A DNA stretch of 64,000 nt from Podospora pseudoanserina. Lineage: Eukaryota > Ascomycota > Sordariomycetes > Sordariales > Podosporaceae. The stretch spans positions 4,650,001-4,714,000 of the forward strand of contig NC_085921.1 of assembly GCF_035222485.1 (NCBI RefSeq). The letters run 5' to 3'. The notes below the pieces were generated by a model. That model searched no databases. It was not told where the DNA came from and saw nothing but the letters and a program-made list of their open reading frames with translations. The position numbers and the translations under genes were made by a program. Every line of letters begins with the position of its first letter. The first letter of the stretch is position 1. Below are positions 21,031 to 32,514 of the stretch, piece by piece.

Positions 21031-22524
21031 GTTTGCGGTTGTGAAGTGTGAGAGAGTTGTGTTAACTGTTTGGATAGTGTTGAGGAAGTGGTTGGTGTAT
21101 CGTGAGAGGACTATTCGTCAAAGCTGGATGGATTGTTTGTTTGGTTTGATGGTGAAAGAAAGCAAAAAGTCAGGTCAGCAGACGGCGGGAAGGACGGTTT
21201 ATTATAACACAAAACTCTGAAGAGTGGGCAGGAACCTGGGTCGCCTTTGTGCGTCACGATTTCCCAGCCTGCAAGTGACCCAGTCCCCCAGTCCAGTCCC
21301 ATACCCGGGCCAGGTTAATTGGAAACGGACGGGGCCCTCCACCTCCCCAGTGACTGGCTGGGGTGCCAAGCTGTAAGGCGTACGTACCCCCTTTTGCTAC
21401 CTCATACATCATCGCAGCGTAGCTCCCCGCCTTGAGGAGCGCTTCCCAAAGTCAGCAGTGGGAGAGCAGGCCTTTGATACTGCTGTGCTATGACGTCACC
21501 ACCTTTTGCGCCTGTCAAATTCCGATGCGACCCTTGGCTTGGGCCCCACTTTCCGCAACCTCCCAGACCACATTCTCCGCTTTTGGACTCTTGATTCGGA
21601 TAGCCCATGGCCTTGAAAGGTCATCTTTCCATCAGCTCATTCTTCCTCTCAAACAGCAATTGGTGTTTGCCTCGGTGTCCACTTGTGATGCCAATATCAA
21701 GATTCAGCTGCTGGAGACTTCTACGCTTTACGAAACGTGTTGTCTGAACCAAGGCGGAAGAGCCGTTAGAGACATGGGCTATGTTAATAAGTGAGCACGC
21801 CAGTTCCTGTGTGACGTATGCAGCTCCCCCTCTTTGGATCTTCGATTCTTTGATTCAATGCCGAAGAAAACAACGCATGTTCGATCTGCTTTCGTTCCTG
21901 AAACCCGAGACGTCCTGGGTGGGCTTTGACGGCCTCGGCGAGGTGTGATACCCCTGAGTTCGATAACATCTGGTCCAGACACTGTGGAATGGCAGGACCC
22001 TGTGGTCGATCCAAGCTTACTATCATGGCTATAGCCTCTTCTCTGTCTACACTTGGTCTCAAGTAAACAAAACATATCTTCAAGAGGACTCATCATGAAG
22101 TTAAAAGTATGTTAATAAACCATGTATAAACAAGAGTTAAATGTAGTATATGTAATGCAATACAATGCAGCCGATGCCTTCATTTTGTCCTCTTATCCTC
22201 TTCCCCCTTCACCCAAGCCAGATTCGTTGAGCACTGCTTTTTTTCTCCCCTCCCATCAACATGCAAAACATTACCTTTCGCTCCCCTCTTTAATTTTATA
22301 AGAAGCCCCCTTCAACCCTCTCAAAATGAAAAGATGGGTACAACATGAAACGAACTAAAAAAAATAACAGAAAAAAACTTCAAATAATTATCAAAAAAAT
22401 ATTTCCCAGCCCCTATGACCAACCCCCCGCCAACCCAACCTGACACCTCCCTTCATTTCATTCACGTCCTAAAAAAACACACGTCCAATGCATACTACAC
22501 ATAAAAGTTCCACAGACAGAAGCA
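21031..22524. other. Intergenic region
   Basis: 1.5 kb holding the promoter of the DUF1761-like gene and the nem1 3' UTR (AT-rich stretch near 22080-22500). Minus-strand open frames of about 100 codons at 21780-22096 overlap each other and show no conserved features, so they are not called. Confidence 0.45.
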
Positions 22525-24174
22525 TCAAGCCATATGCTGCCCATCCTCTCCCCCTCTCAGCGCCAGCAACGCCCTCACGTCGCTCACGTATTGCATCCCC
22601 TCCAGAAATGGTATCAAATACATCAGGTCGGAATCCGTCGGGTCGCTGATCCAGCCTTGTATCGGGATTGCGTTGTCTAGTTTTGTCATGTCAGCACATC
22701 TCCTGATATCAAGTATTTAAAAGGGGATATACTCACCCTGATGAAACATATAACTCAACGGACTGTTGTCCAAAATCATCACCCGGCTCAAATCCGGCTC
22801 AACACTGCTCAGATCCTTGATAAACGCCCCATGCCTAAACGTGCAGTGCTGCCGGTAGTACCTCGCGCTGAAATACTTCCTGTCCGCCTCCAGCCAGTCA
22901 ATCACTGGGTCGGCATATTCTTGAACCGAAGCGGTAAACACAACCAGGTTATACCACTTGCTCACTCTCCTCAAGAACTCGTCGCAGTGGGGGCGCTTGT
23001 GGACATAATACAGAATCGGGTGCTGGGGACCAATCGAGTTTTGGCCGCCGACTCCGACATACGTAGTGTTGAGCCGGACTTCGACCATGTGACCAGACGA
23101 CATGCGCCCGCCTTTGGACATGGAATGAATCAGAGTTTCGTCGAGGTCGAGGATGAGGGTCTTTTGGTGTTCGGTGCCGCCGGGGATGACGTCGCCGGTG
23201 TTGATATAGGATGGTTGCCGGCGGGGGATCAGGGGACGGGGAGGGCCGGGGGTCTTCGGGTACTTGGTGAGGGCAGCCACAGGCGAGGTGGGGGACTTGA
23301 GGTGCGCCGAGATATCTCCAGATCCGTCACCGCCTCCGGGCGCTGAACCTGCGCGTGCGACGCTGCTGGCGGATTGTCCTTTGCGGTGCTTGCGCTGTCG
23401 GAGGGACTCCTCGGCGTGGAGCTTGATTCGGATAGACCGTCGGGCCGGGGCGATCTCTTCGGTGTCTTGCAGTGATTTCGAGCGCAGGTGGTGTTTTCTA
23501 CTCACACTGTCCCGCCGACTGCCGCCCTGCCTTTTACGCTCTGGGTCCGACTCGGACTCAGAAGATAAACCTGAAGATGACGAACTACTCGACCGCGGTA
23601 TACGCCCTGCCCTGCTTCCACCTCGACTTGTCCTACTGCCGCTGCTCTTTTCAATATTCTCGTGATAATCCATCGCTAGCGCCTTTGCATCTCCACCGTA
23701 AAGCCCAAAGAGTTTCTTTAGTTGTTGTAAAGGCGCAAAGTCACCGCTTTCGCTATAAAGACAGGCGATCAGGTACACGCCAGGTGCGGTGAGGGTGTGA
23801 AGTATCCATCGTAGCGAGTTCACAAAGGCGTTGGCAATGCGCTTTGGATAGAAAACCCAGGGCGAGCCTCTCGGGCTTATCACCTTGGGGGTTTCGTGTT
23901 TGGGTGGTATAAAGGGCGTCTTTTCGTCGATCGCATAGAGGTCTTCGCGCTCTTCGAGAGATCCTGGGTTTTCTACTGGGAATTCTTCGGGCTCGGCCGT
24001 CAAGTTCTGCTTCTCGCCGAGATCGGCCAGCGCGTTCTCGGTCTGGCTGTCCCGTAATTTCGAGGCTTCGTCCGAGCTCAACGCCAGACCTATCGTACTC
24101 AGGGAGTTGGATCTCGTCGGACCAGGACTCGGTGGTGGAGAGACTCGTGACGAGATGATGTTGAGAGAGTTCAT
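22525..24174 (-). CDS. nem1: Nem1-type NIF family phosphatase
   Basis: Catalytic subunit of the Nem1-Spo7 phosphatase at the nuclear envelope/ER, which activates the lipin Pah1 and so controls lipid synthesis, nuclear shape and autophagy. Exons 24174-22737 and 22676-22525 with a 60-bp phase-1 intron (gtgagt...actag) give 529 aa. The start MNSLNIISSRVSPPPSP is the first in-frame ATG. One hydrophobic segment (about 122-142, SLRWILHTLTAPGVYLIACL) should anchor it; a Ser/Arg-rich linker follows to about 310. The HAD/FCP1-like catalytic domain has LILDLDETLIHS (DxDxT/V nucleophile), HKRPHCDEFLRRVSKWYNLV, VVFTASVQEYADPVIDWLEA and MILDNSPLSYMFHQDNAIPI. The second exon supplies GWISDPTDSDLMYLIPFL, needed for a whole domain. 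The upstream open frame lacks ATG. Confidence 0.93.
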
Positions 24175-25587
24175 CTTGCCGCCGACATGGAGAAGGCCAT
24201 GAAGAAAGGAAGGGATGCGGAACCGCGCCAAGCTGGTGAGGCTTTGCGATTAAGGTTTTTGGGGATAGGGGTGTGGTGTAGGTAATACGTAGTGTTCGCT
24301 CCAGAGGTCCAGCCGAAGGGAGGACAAATTCTAGATGCGCGCGCGTGAAAGCGAGGCCGGTGACCGAATAGGTAACTCTAGTCAATGCGCTCAGCACAAG
24401 CCTTTGCGATTGTGGTCGGCCGTTGCTGGAGTCTTCGAGACCGATGTCTGGTGAGGGAGGAAACGAGTCGGGGAAGATGATAATATGCCGAGAAAAGGCT
24501 TGAACGACGGGACCTAGGGCGCGGGTTGTCGGGGTTGACGGACGGCAAAGACCGGGGCTGCTATGAATCGAAGGTCAAAAAGAACGGATGGTGCAGTCAC
24601 CTAAGTTGGCCGCTGTCGACAGCCTCGGCACCGTGTCAGGACTTGTTGGAGCCCGATCGAGATGTTCTGGCAGCCTTCTTCTCCCCAAAGCAACGCTGGA
24701 ACCGGGAATTTAGAAAGAAAAAAAGTACCGAGTTGACAAGAGGTGCCGTGTCTTTTCGCATCACTTTGATAGCCAAACGGGACAAGAGGTCTCAGAGGTC
24801 GGCAATGTCATTCGGCGCTGCAGTGCACTGTTGCCACTAGCACATGGCGCTAGCGCGACCTTCAACTGCCTTTCAGCAAACGGGCCCAGGCGCGGGCTCA
24901 ACAAAAGCCCCCCTGTCATAAACGCAGACGCCTTCACGTGCCACTGCCACTGCCAGGTCAAGTCAAACCATGCATCATCGTATATGTACATAATATTGGC
25001 AGGGAAGCTGTAGTAGTTTCCCCAAAGTAGTGTCGGATGGCCAAGATGCATCGAGGTCCAAGTTTCTGGCTCAAGCAAGCTCTTGGTAGACAGCAAACTG
25101 TTTTGGGGAATGTGTAAGGACAGGCTTGTCATCTCCACTGGTTCGCAGCCGAAGTGGGAATTCGAGTGCAACGGTTTCTTACCGAGAACCTATGAGGGCA
25201 CTGTTGTTTCTCAGCATTTTCTAGACATTGCTGGCTTATGGTATTTGTTGAGGGCAGCATTTTAAAGTGTGGTTGAATTCCACGTGGCTGGCTGCTGTCT
25301 ACGTGTTGGCAGGCTTGTTCGTGGAGATGTTGACGGAAAGGAAGTAACAGCCACTTGTCAGCCATGTAGCTGAAAGAACCCGGGCCTCGACGCTCTCAAT
25401 GCGGTGATGTAAAACTGACAGTGCACTGAATTCCTTGGTACAGAACGCAAAGGAATGTCATCTCGAAACCAAAAGTGAGTTCTACCCTCGACTCCAATTC
25501 ATGACCACCGGGTTAGTTGATATACAGGTTCCTCTATTCTATCACACACTCTCCCCTGGCCCACTTCTTCATCCCATCTAATCTGAT
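24175..25587. other. Intergenic region
   Basis: 1.4 kb with the nem1 promoter and the 3' flank of qcr8. The open frames are short, compositionally random and mutually overlapping. No gene, RNA or repeat seen. Confidence 0.45.
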
Positions 25588-26287
25588 TTACTCCTCCTCA
25601 GAGGCGAACTCAGCACGGCCAGCCTTCGAGTTGAGGTACTCATTCCTGCACATTCGTTAGTCATCGTCGGCTCGAGTTGAAGCTGTCCGTGAAAGCCATA
25701 CCGCTCGATAGCCCAGTTCATGATGTAGTATCCGGCAATCATAGGAGGGGCCCAGTAGACGACCTGGGTGCTGAACCGTCTCCAGGTGTTGAAGATGGCG
25801 TCGTGGAAAGCACCGGCGAGGGGCTTTTGGCGGTTAGGGGCGATACCGTAAGAGACAATGCCCTTCTGCTTCATGCCACCTGTTGAAAATTCCGAGTCAG
25901 ACCAGGTCCAAGCTGTTTTCCAAAGTGTTCCGTTCACAGAGTGAACCCCAGTAATCGTTTGTCGTTTATTGCCGGCCATTCCATTTCCATATCATTATTT
26001 TCCGGCATCCCGAACATCCCAATCCGGATTCTTCCAAGTTCCTCCGGGAATCGTATCGTCGCGGGTTCACTCACCAAAGTTACCCCAGTTACCGAGGAAG
26101 CTATAAACATGTCAGCAGCCGCTCCCAGAGGTGTTTGACTGGCGTTTCGAGGGTGGGCTCGGCGAGTGGTCGAGGGGGGAAAGGGCGCATCATGGCCTCA
26201 ATTGCACCGGTTTGGGCGCACTCACTTGTTGTGGCGGCCGATGGGGGCATTGCTGCCACCGCCGAGACGGACCTGTGTAGGCTGCAT
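25588..26287 (-). CDS. qcr8: Cytochrome bc1 complex subunit 8 (Qcr8)
   Basis: Small ubiquinone-binding-type subunit of respiratory complex III in the mitochondrial inner membrane. Four exons: 26287-26226 (62 nt), 26100-26075 (26 nt micro-exon), 25879-25702 and 25645-25588, giving 107 aa, the usual family size. Introns of 125, 195 and 56 bp all have GT-AG ends (gtgagt...atag; gtgagt...acag; gtatgg...tgcag). The product reads MQPTQVRLGGGSNAPIGRHN, FLGNWGNFGGMKQKGIVSYG, then RFSTQVVYWAPPMIAGYYIM (the single membrane helix) and ERNEYLNSKAGRAEF, all typical of fungal Qcr8. An open frame that runs through intron 2 with its own start is an artefact. Divergent from phb1 with 362 bp between ATGs. Confidence 0.93.
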
Positions 26288-26649
26288 TTTGAATTGAGGG
26301 TGTATCGAGACGGGCGCGTGGGCGGGAATCAATCGAAATCGTAGTCGACGCAAGCGAAGTTCGGAATAGCACGCGGCAGCTTGAAGTTGAAATCAGTCGA
26401 CAGAAGCCGAGAAGCAATCCCCAAAGCGGCTTAGCGCCAAGTTGCGGTACGTAACCTGAAAAAAGCTCGCCCGTGCCGACCCCCCCGGATGCGCCCGGGC
26501 CACCTCTCAACGACGAACATTTGGAAAGTGGGCTGCCCCCAGAGCTTCATGTCCCCACTTCAGAAGAGCTCCATCCATTCCCATCGCCATCACCATCGCA
26601 AAGGAATCCCACCGACACAGTCGAGGTCAACAGCGCCTCTCTACACACA
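26288..26649. promoter_or_regulatory. Shared promoter of qcr8 and phb1
   Basis: Only 362 bp separate the ATGs of two genes whose products act in the mitochondrial inner membrane. The phb1 frame is open back to an ATG at 26473, which would add 59 Pro/Ser/Glu-rich residues; prohibitins do not carry such a head, so this is read as 5' leader. Confidence 0.65.
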
Positions 26650-27544
26650 ATGGCCGCCAGAGGTCTCGGTTTCATTTATGCGGCTGCGCTCCCCGCAGTG
26701 GTCGGCGCAAGCTTTCTCCAGTCGGCCCTCTACGATGTCAAGGGCGGTACCAGAGCTGTTATTTTCGACAGGATGTCCGGTGTAAAGGAGCAGGTCGTTA
26801 GCGAAGGCACACATTTCCTCATTCCCTGGCTGCAAAAGGCTATCATCTTCGATGTACGGACAAAGCCTCGCATCATCGGCACCACCACCGGCTCCAAGGA
26901 TTTGCAAATGGTCAGCTTGACGCTCAGAGTACTCCACAGGCCCGATGTTCAGGCTCTCCCCAAGATCTACCAGGTTCGTCTTTGCACATATATATCAGAG
27001 TACTTGTTGGGCTAGACGCTGACGGTTTTTCATGTAGCAACTCGGCCAAGATTACGATGAGCGTGTGCTCCCCTCCATCGGTAACGAAGTCCTCAAGTCT
27101 ATCGTTGCCCAGTTCGATGCCGCCGAGCTCATCACCCAGCGTGAGGCTGTCTCCAACCGGATCCGGACCGACCTTATGAAGCGTGCCCGCGAGTTCAACA
27201 TTGCTCTCGAGGATGTGTCCATCACTCACATGACGTTCGGCAAGGAGTTCACCAAGGCCGTCGAGCAGAAGCAGATTGCGCAGCAGGATGCCGAGAGGGC
27301 GCGCTTCATCGTTGAGCGGGCCGAGCAGGAGCGCCAGGCCAATGTTATTCGTGCCGAGGGTGAAGCCGAGAGTGCTGAGGCTATCAGCAAGGCGATTGCC
27401 AAGGCCGGCGATGGTCTTATCCAAGTGCGCAAAATCGAGGCCAGCAGAGAGATTGCGCAGACACTGGCTTCCAACCCCAATGTGGCCTATCTTCCAGGCG
27501 GTGGCAAGGGCACGAACCTGTTGATGAACGTTGGGCGGGCGTAG
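26650..27544 (+). CDS. phb1: Prohibitin 1
   Basis: SPFH-family scaffold that assembles with Phb2 into large rings in the mitochondrial inner membrane, guarding m-AAA protease activity and cristae. Exons 26650-26973 and 27038-27544 with a 64-bp phase-0 intron (donor gttcgt, a weak but usable GT site; acceptor gtag) give 276 aa, the family's normal size. Seen: N-terminal anchor [24 protein letters not shown] domain with [55 protein letters not shown] and, past the intron, [21 protein letters not shown] long Glu/Arg/Lys coiled coil follows ([20 protein letters not shown] to [12 protein letters not shown]) and the end reads [23 protein letters not shown]1 rather than PHB2 from [16 protein letters not shown] and the short tail. 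Confidence 0.95.
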
Positions 27545-28517
27545 GGAAAGATTTAAAAGGGGGTGATCATGAAAAGGCCGAGGATAATACAACAAAGGCT
27601 GTGTATACTATGTGGACTGTGTGGATTGTATGGATATATCCCCCTCTCGGAATGTCATGAGAATGAGCACTTGATTCAACCAAACTTGGTTACCTTGTGC
27701 ATTCTCAACATGTCTAGACTTCAGTGCCCACTATCGCGCTGCTTGATGGATTATAAGAGAGTTAGGCCTGTTTAAAAATCAACCTCTCAAATCCAGGTAC
27801 GTAAACATTGGATGTCTTGGTTACACAGCATGAACGATGATAGTGGTGGACTGGCAGTGGGTCTGCAGGGGGTTTTAACACTAGCACGCCAACGCGTGCT
27901 TCAGTTGGATCCAGCCTTACCATGTCTTGGCGCGCCCCATTCCAGGTTCACGACTGCCGAAACTTGGACCTGCGCCCTGGACTTGCCTGGGCTGTTCCGT
28001 GAACAAAGACATGATCAAAATTTGACCTTCTAATAATTTCTAGTTTGATTTTTCACTTTCATTTTGGTAATCAGTCTGTACTCTCGCTCTGCGATTTGCA
28101 GGATTGCGCATTCAGTTGAGAATCCTACTTTTTTGGACACAGGTCACAACATCATACCAGTGGAAGCCATATCTCATCTTGGAGATTCCTCATCACTTCG
28201 ATCGCATCAATAGTCAAAGGCAATCTCGCATTCCCATGACAGCAAGGCCTTTCGTGAGCCCGTCATTCCGCACCTGCCTGGGCGCAATCGGTTGCTCCTC
28301 TGGTGTTGCCCGTCCGCCGTTTCGGAAACCGGTCTCACTTGCGCCCGTCTATTCGATACGCCATCGGCGAGGAGCAGCCACAGGACCACAACATTGACTC
28401 GAAGCTCCGATTGTGGGTACACCCACTCTTATTGTGACCACTTTTGCTGACGGTGAATAGATCTCTAGAGGTCGTCACCCATCTACTTACGTGCGCGAGA
28501 CAGAGCCACCCGGAGCT
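27545..28517. other. Tandem intergenic region
   Basis: 973 bp holding the phb1 3' UTR and the rex3 promoter. No gene or repeat stands out. Confidence 0.5.
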
Positions 28518-30578
28518 ATGGAGGCTATGGAGGCAGTCCTTCGCAACTTCAAGCAGATTCCCTGCCCCGACGGCGACCAGTGTACCACGCCTTCGTGTCA
28601 GTGGCAGCACAGTTGGGATAGGAATCCCCCAGCGGCCTCTTCATCGGCATCACCTGCGCCCGTCACGAAGCAAGACGAGACTTTAGCTCAGGACACGGAT
28701 GGCCCGCGGAAACGACGTAGGACCTCGTCCGAAGCTGGGTCCGCGACTGCTATTACCACTGCTACAGGAGCTGTCTCTCCTCCCCCGCTCAAGCGCAAAG
28801 CACCTGAGCACTCGACTTTGCCCGCTCCGGCCAGCAAGGTACAAAGGCCGGTTGCCACTGCTCCCGCATCCTTGACAACTCCCTCCAGAGCAACTGCTTC
28901 GATCAGCGCTAGCCCCAGCACTGCATCGAAGCAAAGCGCCGCCAAACAGATCACAGCCCCAAAGCAACAAGCCACACCACGCAAACCAGAGACGCTCAAC
29001 CCGCGCCATCTCACTTCGGCTGCCCCAGCCTCCCATGAGTTCCGGTTCAAGGCCCTCAAGATGCTTCATGAGCAGTTCAAGCGACTCAACGATGAAGTAA
29101 AAAAGGACGTCAAAGAAGACGAACAGAAACTTGTCCTCACAGAACAAGAACTCATCTGGTTGGCCCTGGATGCCGAGCAGAAGATGGCCACAGAGAAGCC
29201 CGTCATCTATACCAACGTCATCAAGAACGAGATCATGGCGTACAGGAAGAAGACCCCTGGTCGGTGGAGAGACGAGCGACTTGCCGAGTGGCAGAAGAAG
29301 AACGAGCCCAAGACCCCGGTCAAGAAGTTGAGACTTGGCCCGCCCAAGGAGGTCAAGACAGGTCTGACTCCCCAGGAAGAGGTCAGTTTCCTCATCCATC
29401 TTCTCACCCCCATCACCGAGCTTGCCGAACATGGTTATGTCGTCAGGCCACCTACCTACGAGGAAATCAGAAGAGCCTGTGAGGGCGAAGAGGCGTCCTT
29501 GGGATGGGAGGTATGTGACCGCTGTACCACAAGATTCCAAGTGTTTCCTGGAAGACGAGAGGAAGATGGTGCCCTCACCTCAGGTGGGACCTGCACCCAT
29601 CACAGCGGTCGAGCGTACTTCCCCGAGCGAGTCCCGGGCACCGTCGACCGACCGCCGAAGCGTTACCGCTGTTGCCAGGAAACAGTGGGTGAATCCACTG
29701 GCTGCACCGTCGGAAGTACCCATGTCTTCAAAGCCTCTGCTCCGTCTCGACTGGCTGCGTTGATGCCCTTCATGGAGACACCGCCCAATCCGTCGGTACC
29801 CAAGGATCGCGCTGTTTGCTTTGACTGCGAGATGGGCTACACTGCCCGCGGACTGGAGCTGATCCGGCTGACAGCCACCAGTTGGCCAGATGGCAAGGAG
29901 CTGCTCGACGTGATTGTCCGCCCCATTGGTGAGGTTCTCGACCTCAACTCGCGCTACTCTGGTGTTTGGCCCGAGGACATTGCCAACGCCGAGGAGTGGT
30001 CGCCAGGCAAGCCTCTTACTACTGTTGTCGAGTCTTCGGATACCGGTCGTACCAAGAAGAAGCACATGACAATTGTTCCTTCCCCCATGGTGGCACGTGA
30101 CTTGCTCTTTTCGTTGATCTGCCCCGAGACTCCGCTTATTGGGCACGCTCTGGAGAACGACTTGAACGCGGTTCGCATTGTTCACCCTACCATCATCGAC
30201 ACGGCGCTCCTTTTTCCTCACAGGCGCGGCTTACCCATGCGATATAGTTTGAAGATGCTTATGGAGACAGAGCTCAACAAGGCCATCCAGGTGGACACCA
30301 AGGAGAACCGGGGTCACGACAGCGGCGAGGATGCCAGGGCCGCTGGAGAGCTCGTCAGGCTGAAAGTCATGGAGAAGTGGGACCAGATGAAGGGAGAGGG
30401 TTGGATGGTGGTTGATGGGGCTTTTGTGCCACCTGGGTGGGGCAAGACAAATATCAAGGGAGGAGCTTTGAGTGAAAGATTCCTGGAGAAGGAGGAAGGG
30501 GAGTTGGGGGAGGAAGACGAGGTAGAGCCGGTGGTGTTGGATGGCAGTGGCACAGGAGGCAAGCTTTACTCTCTTTAG
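28518..30578 (+). CDS. rex3: RNA exonuclease 3 (Rex3-like, DEDDh family)
   Basis: 3'-5' RNA exonuclease of the DEDDh superfamily; yeast Rex3 trims RNase MRP RNA and other small RNAs. Intronless, 686 aa from the ATG at 28518 (a second ATG three codons on is equally possible). The N terminus has a CCCH-type zinc knuckle, C-x5-C-x4-C-x4-H in PCPDGDQCTTPSCQWQH. A Pro/Ser/Thr/Ala-rich linker to about 175 follows, then a helical region with EFRFKALKMLHEQFKRLND, and a Cys/His pattern (CDRCTTRFQVFP, TCTHHSGRAYFP, RYRCCQE) before the nuclease. The catalytic set is complete: Asp436 and Glu438 in CFDCEMGYTARGLELIRLTA, Asp548 in LIGHALENDLNAVRIVHP, His600 and Asp605 in GHDSGEDARAAGELV. The open frame extends upstream but without an ATG. 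Confidence 0.92.
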   Translation: MEAMEAVLRNFKQIPCPDGDQCTTPSCQWQHSWDRNPPAASSSASPAPVTKQDETLAQDTDGPRKRRRTSSEAGSATAITTATGAVSPPPLKRKAPEHSTLPAPASKVQRPVATAPASLTTPSRATASISASPSTASKQSAAKQITAPKQQATPRKPETLNPRHLTSAAPASHEFRFKALKMLHEQFKRLNDEVKKDVKEDEQKLVLTEQELIWLALDAEQKMATEKPVIYTNVIKNEIMAYRKKTPGRWRDERLAEWQKKNEPKTPVKKLRLGPPKEVKTGLTPQEEVSFLIHLLTPITELAEHGYVVRPPTYEEIRRACEGEEASLGWEVCDRCTTRFQVFPGRREEDGALTSGGTCTHHSGRAYFPERVPGTVDRPPKRYRCCQETVGESTGCTVGSTHVFKASAPSRLAALMPFMETPPNPSVPKDRAVCFDCEMGYTARGLELIRLTATSWPDGKELLDVIVRPIGEVLDLNSRYSGVWPEDIANAEEWSPGKPLTTVVESSDTGRTKKKHMTIVPSPMVARDLLFSLICPETPLIGHALENDLNAVRIVHPTIIDTALLFPHRRGLPMRYSLKMLMETELNKAIQVDTKENRGHDSGEDARAAGELVRLKVMEKWDQMKGEGWMVVDGAFVPPGWGKTNIKGGALSERFLEKEEGELGEEDEVEPVVLDGSGTGGKLYSL

Positions 30579-31529
30579 GATTGGGGAAGGCCGTTGGTCT
30601 TGATCACAGTGGTCTTGATCGCAATCACAGGTCGTACGGGAGTGACATTTGTTCGGAGAGGTCGCAGCTTGGTTCAGAGCATTGCTGGTTTTATCAGGAG
30701 GCACTGGCGATAACAAGGACATGCTTTTTTCAGAGCGCTAGATGAGCAAGCGATTAATTCACATTGCTGTTTCTCGGCCTAGCATTGGTGTATTGACTGT
30801 TTGTAGGATTCATCATTCATTGCCGTGATCATCACCCGTTCTCCAAAAGCATGCTTGTTATTTTTAGGGTCCAGGGGTCCATTTTCTCCACGGTTTGATT
30901 CTCGAGATCGGACTTGGGTGACGTCAGGATCCATTCTCTCGGCAGCTCAATGACGGAACAAAGGCGTGAAGTAACGAGTCGGGTGGTCTCGCGGGACGAA
31001 GGACGGCCCCGGATTCATCGTGAGCTTTGATATCGAGGAGGGGAGTTGCGATAGGGATTAGGCAAAATGTTGTCGGCTTGGGGTTCGGGGAAAGATGGAG
31101 TTGGGACAAGGTTGGGTTATCTTGGCGATCGGGGAAAGGAAGTGGATTCAGCTGGAGGGCGTCATGATATAAGTAGATGCGGCGATTCTAAGGTGGTGGG
31201 ATGTCCGCTCATATCGATTTGAATCGAGGGTTTTTCTGTTATTTACGCTCTTCGTTTGCAAAGTTATTCAGTGCTTGTATCCTCGGCCCCGAAGTGGTAA
31301 AAGGAGGCGAATATAAACTTTGAAGGCCGGCATACCTACTACCCAGAGAAGAGTCAAACAGGGAAGATCCAGATATTTGGGGCAACGGTCAGTGAGATTT
31401 GAGATGAGGATCTGGGCTCATGAACGGTATGCTTACCCTGTCTTTGTAGACTCGGTTCAAGGTGAAACACCTTCTCAGTCACCGCAGTCCGAAATCGTCA
31501 AACAAACATCAACACAAATCACCCTCACA
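30579..31529. other. Tandem intergenic region
   Basis: 951 bp with the rex3 3' flank and the glycosyltransferase promoter. No recognised element. Confidence 0.5.
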
Positions 31530-32514
31530 ATGTCAGACGGAACAAAAGTCGTCGACTCAGACAGAGGTATTTTCCTTCCCAGGCACCTTGAGATCACTCA
31601 CTCAGTCGCTGACGATGCCCTCAGTCTACACAACCCTCATAACCTCCCTCTCCTATCTCCCCGGCCTCCTCACCCTCCACCACTCCCTCGTCCACCGCTC
31701 CAAATCAAAATACCCCCTCATAGCCCTCTACACCTCTTCCTTCCCCCAGTCGGGCCTCGCCATCCTCCGCCGCCGCAACATCCCCTGTCAGCTCATAACC
31801 CCCTTATTCCCCTCTTCTTCTTCTTCCTCAAACACCCCCTCCTACTCCCACGACCCCCGATTTAGGGAATGCTTCACCAAGCTCATCCCCTTCTCCCTCG
31901 TGCAGTACAAAAAGATCATCCAGCTCGACTCGGACATGCTGGTCCTGCGAAACATCGACTCGCTATTCGACATTGAACTCGACAGCGACAAGAGGGTGTT
32001 TGCCGCGAGCCACGCGTGCTTGTGCAACCCCTGTCAGTTTGAGCACTACCCGGATTATTTCCGCCCCGAAAACTGCTATTACACCGACCCGACCAGCATG
32101 GGGAAGGACTACCTTAATGGAGGGCTGCAGGTTGTGAGGCCTGATTTGGGGGTGTATGAGGAGATTGTGGGGTATATGAACACGCCGGGGATTGATCTCA
32201 GTTTTGCTGACCAGAGCGTGCTTGCTGGATGTTTTAGAGACAGATGGGTGGGTTTGGGGTGGGAGTTTAACGCGCTCAAGACAATGAGGTGGAGGGGGGT
32301 GCACGATGATGTTTGGGGGGATGGGGAGGTGAGGAATTTGCATTACATCTTGACGCCGAAGCCGTGGGAGGAGGAGAGGGATGAGAAGGGTAGGGTGGTC
32401 ATGGGGGAGGGGAAAAGGGGGGCGGAGGACAAGGTTACGAGTCAGTGGTGGGTTGATGTTGATGATGAGAGGAGGGAGCGGGAGGAGGAGAGGGGGATCA
32501 GGGATGGGTGGTGA
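31530..32514 (+). CDS. Glycosyltransferase family 8 protein (glycogenin/galactinol synthase-like)
   Basis: Retaining nucleotide-sugar transferase of GT8. Exons 31530-31566 and 31625-32514 with a 58-bp phase-1 intron (gtattt, branch gctgac, acceptor ctcag) give 308 aa. The short first exon encodes MSDGTKVVDSDR and leads into VYTTLITSLSYLPGLLTLHH, the usual GT8 beginning. If unspliced, the ATG at 31615 would give MPSVYTTL instead, a realistic alternative. Motifs: LVHRSKSKYPLIALYTSSFP, the metal-binding DxD at Asp114-Ser-Asp116 in KKIIQLDSDMLVLRNIDSLF, YLNGGLQVVRPD, FADQSVLAGCF, and LHYILTPKPW near the end, whose His binds metal in the family. A cysteine cluster (CLCNPC) follows the DxD. The substrate is unknown; the family includes inositol galactosyltransferases, and no glycogenin self-glucosylation tail is visible. 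No signal peptide, so probably cytosolic. Confidence 0.88.

Noticed and set aside
21779-22096. Overlapping minus-strand open frames of about 100 codons
   Set aside because: They overlap in different frames, lack splice context and have no recognisable features.
26473-26649. 59-residue N-terminal extension of prohibitin 1
   Set aside because: In frame with an ATG, but Pro/Ser/Glu-rich and unlike any prohibitin head; it also covers the short shared promoter.
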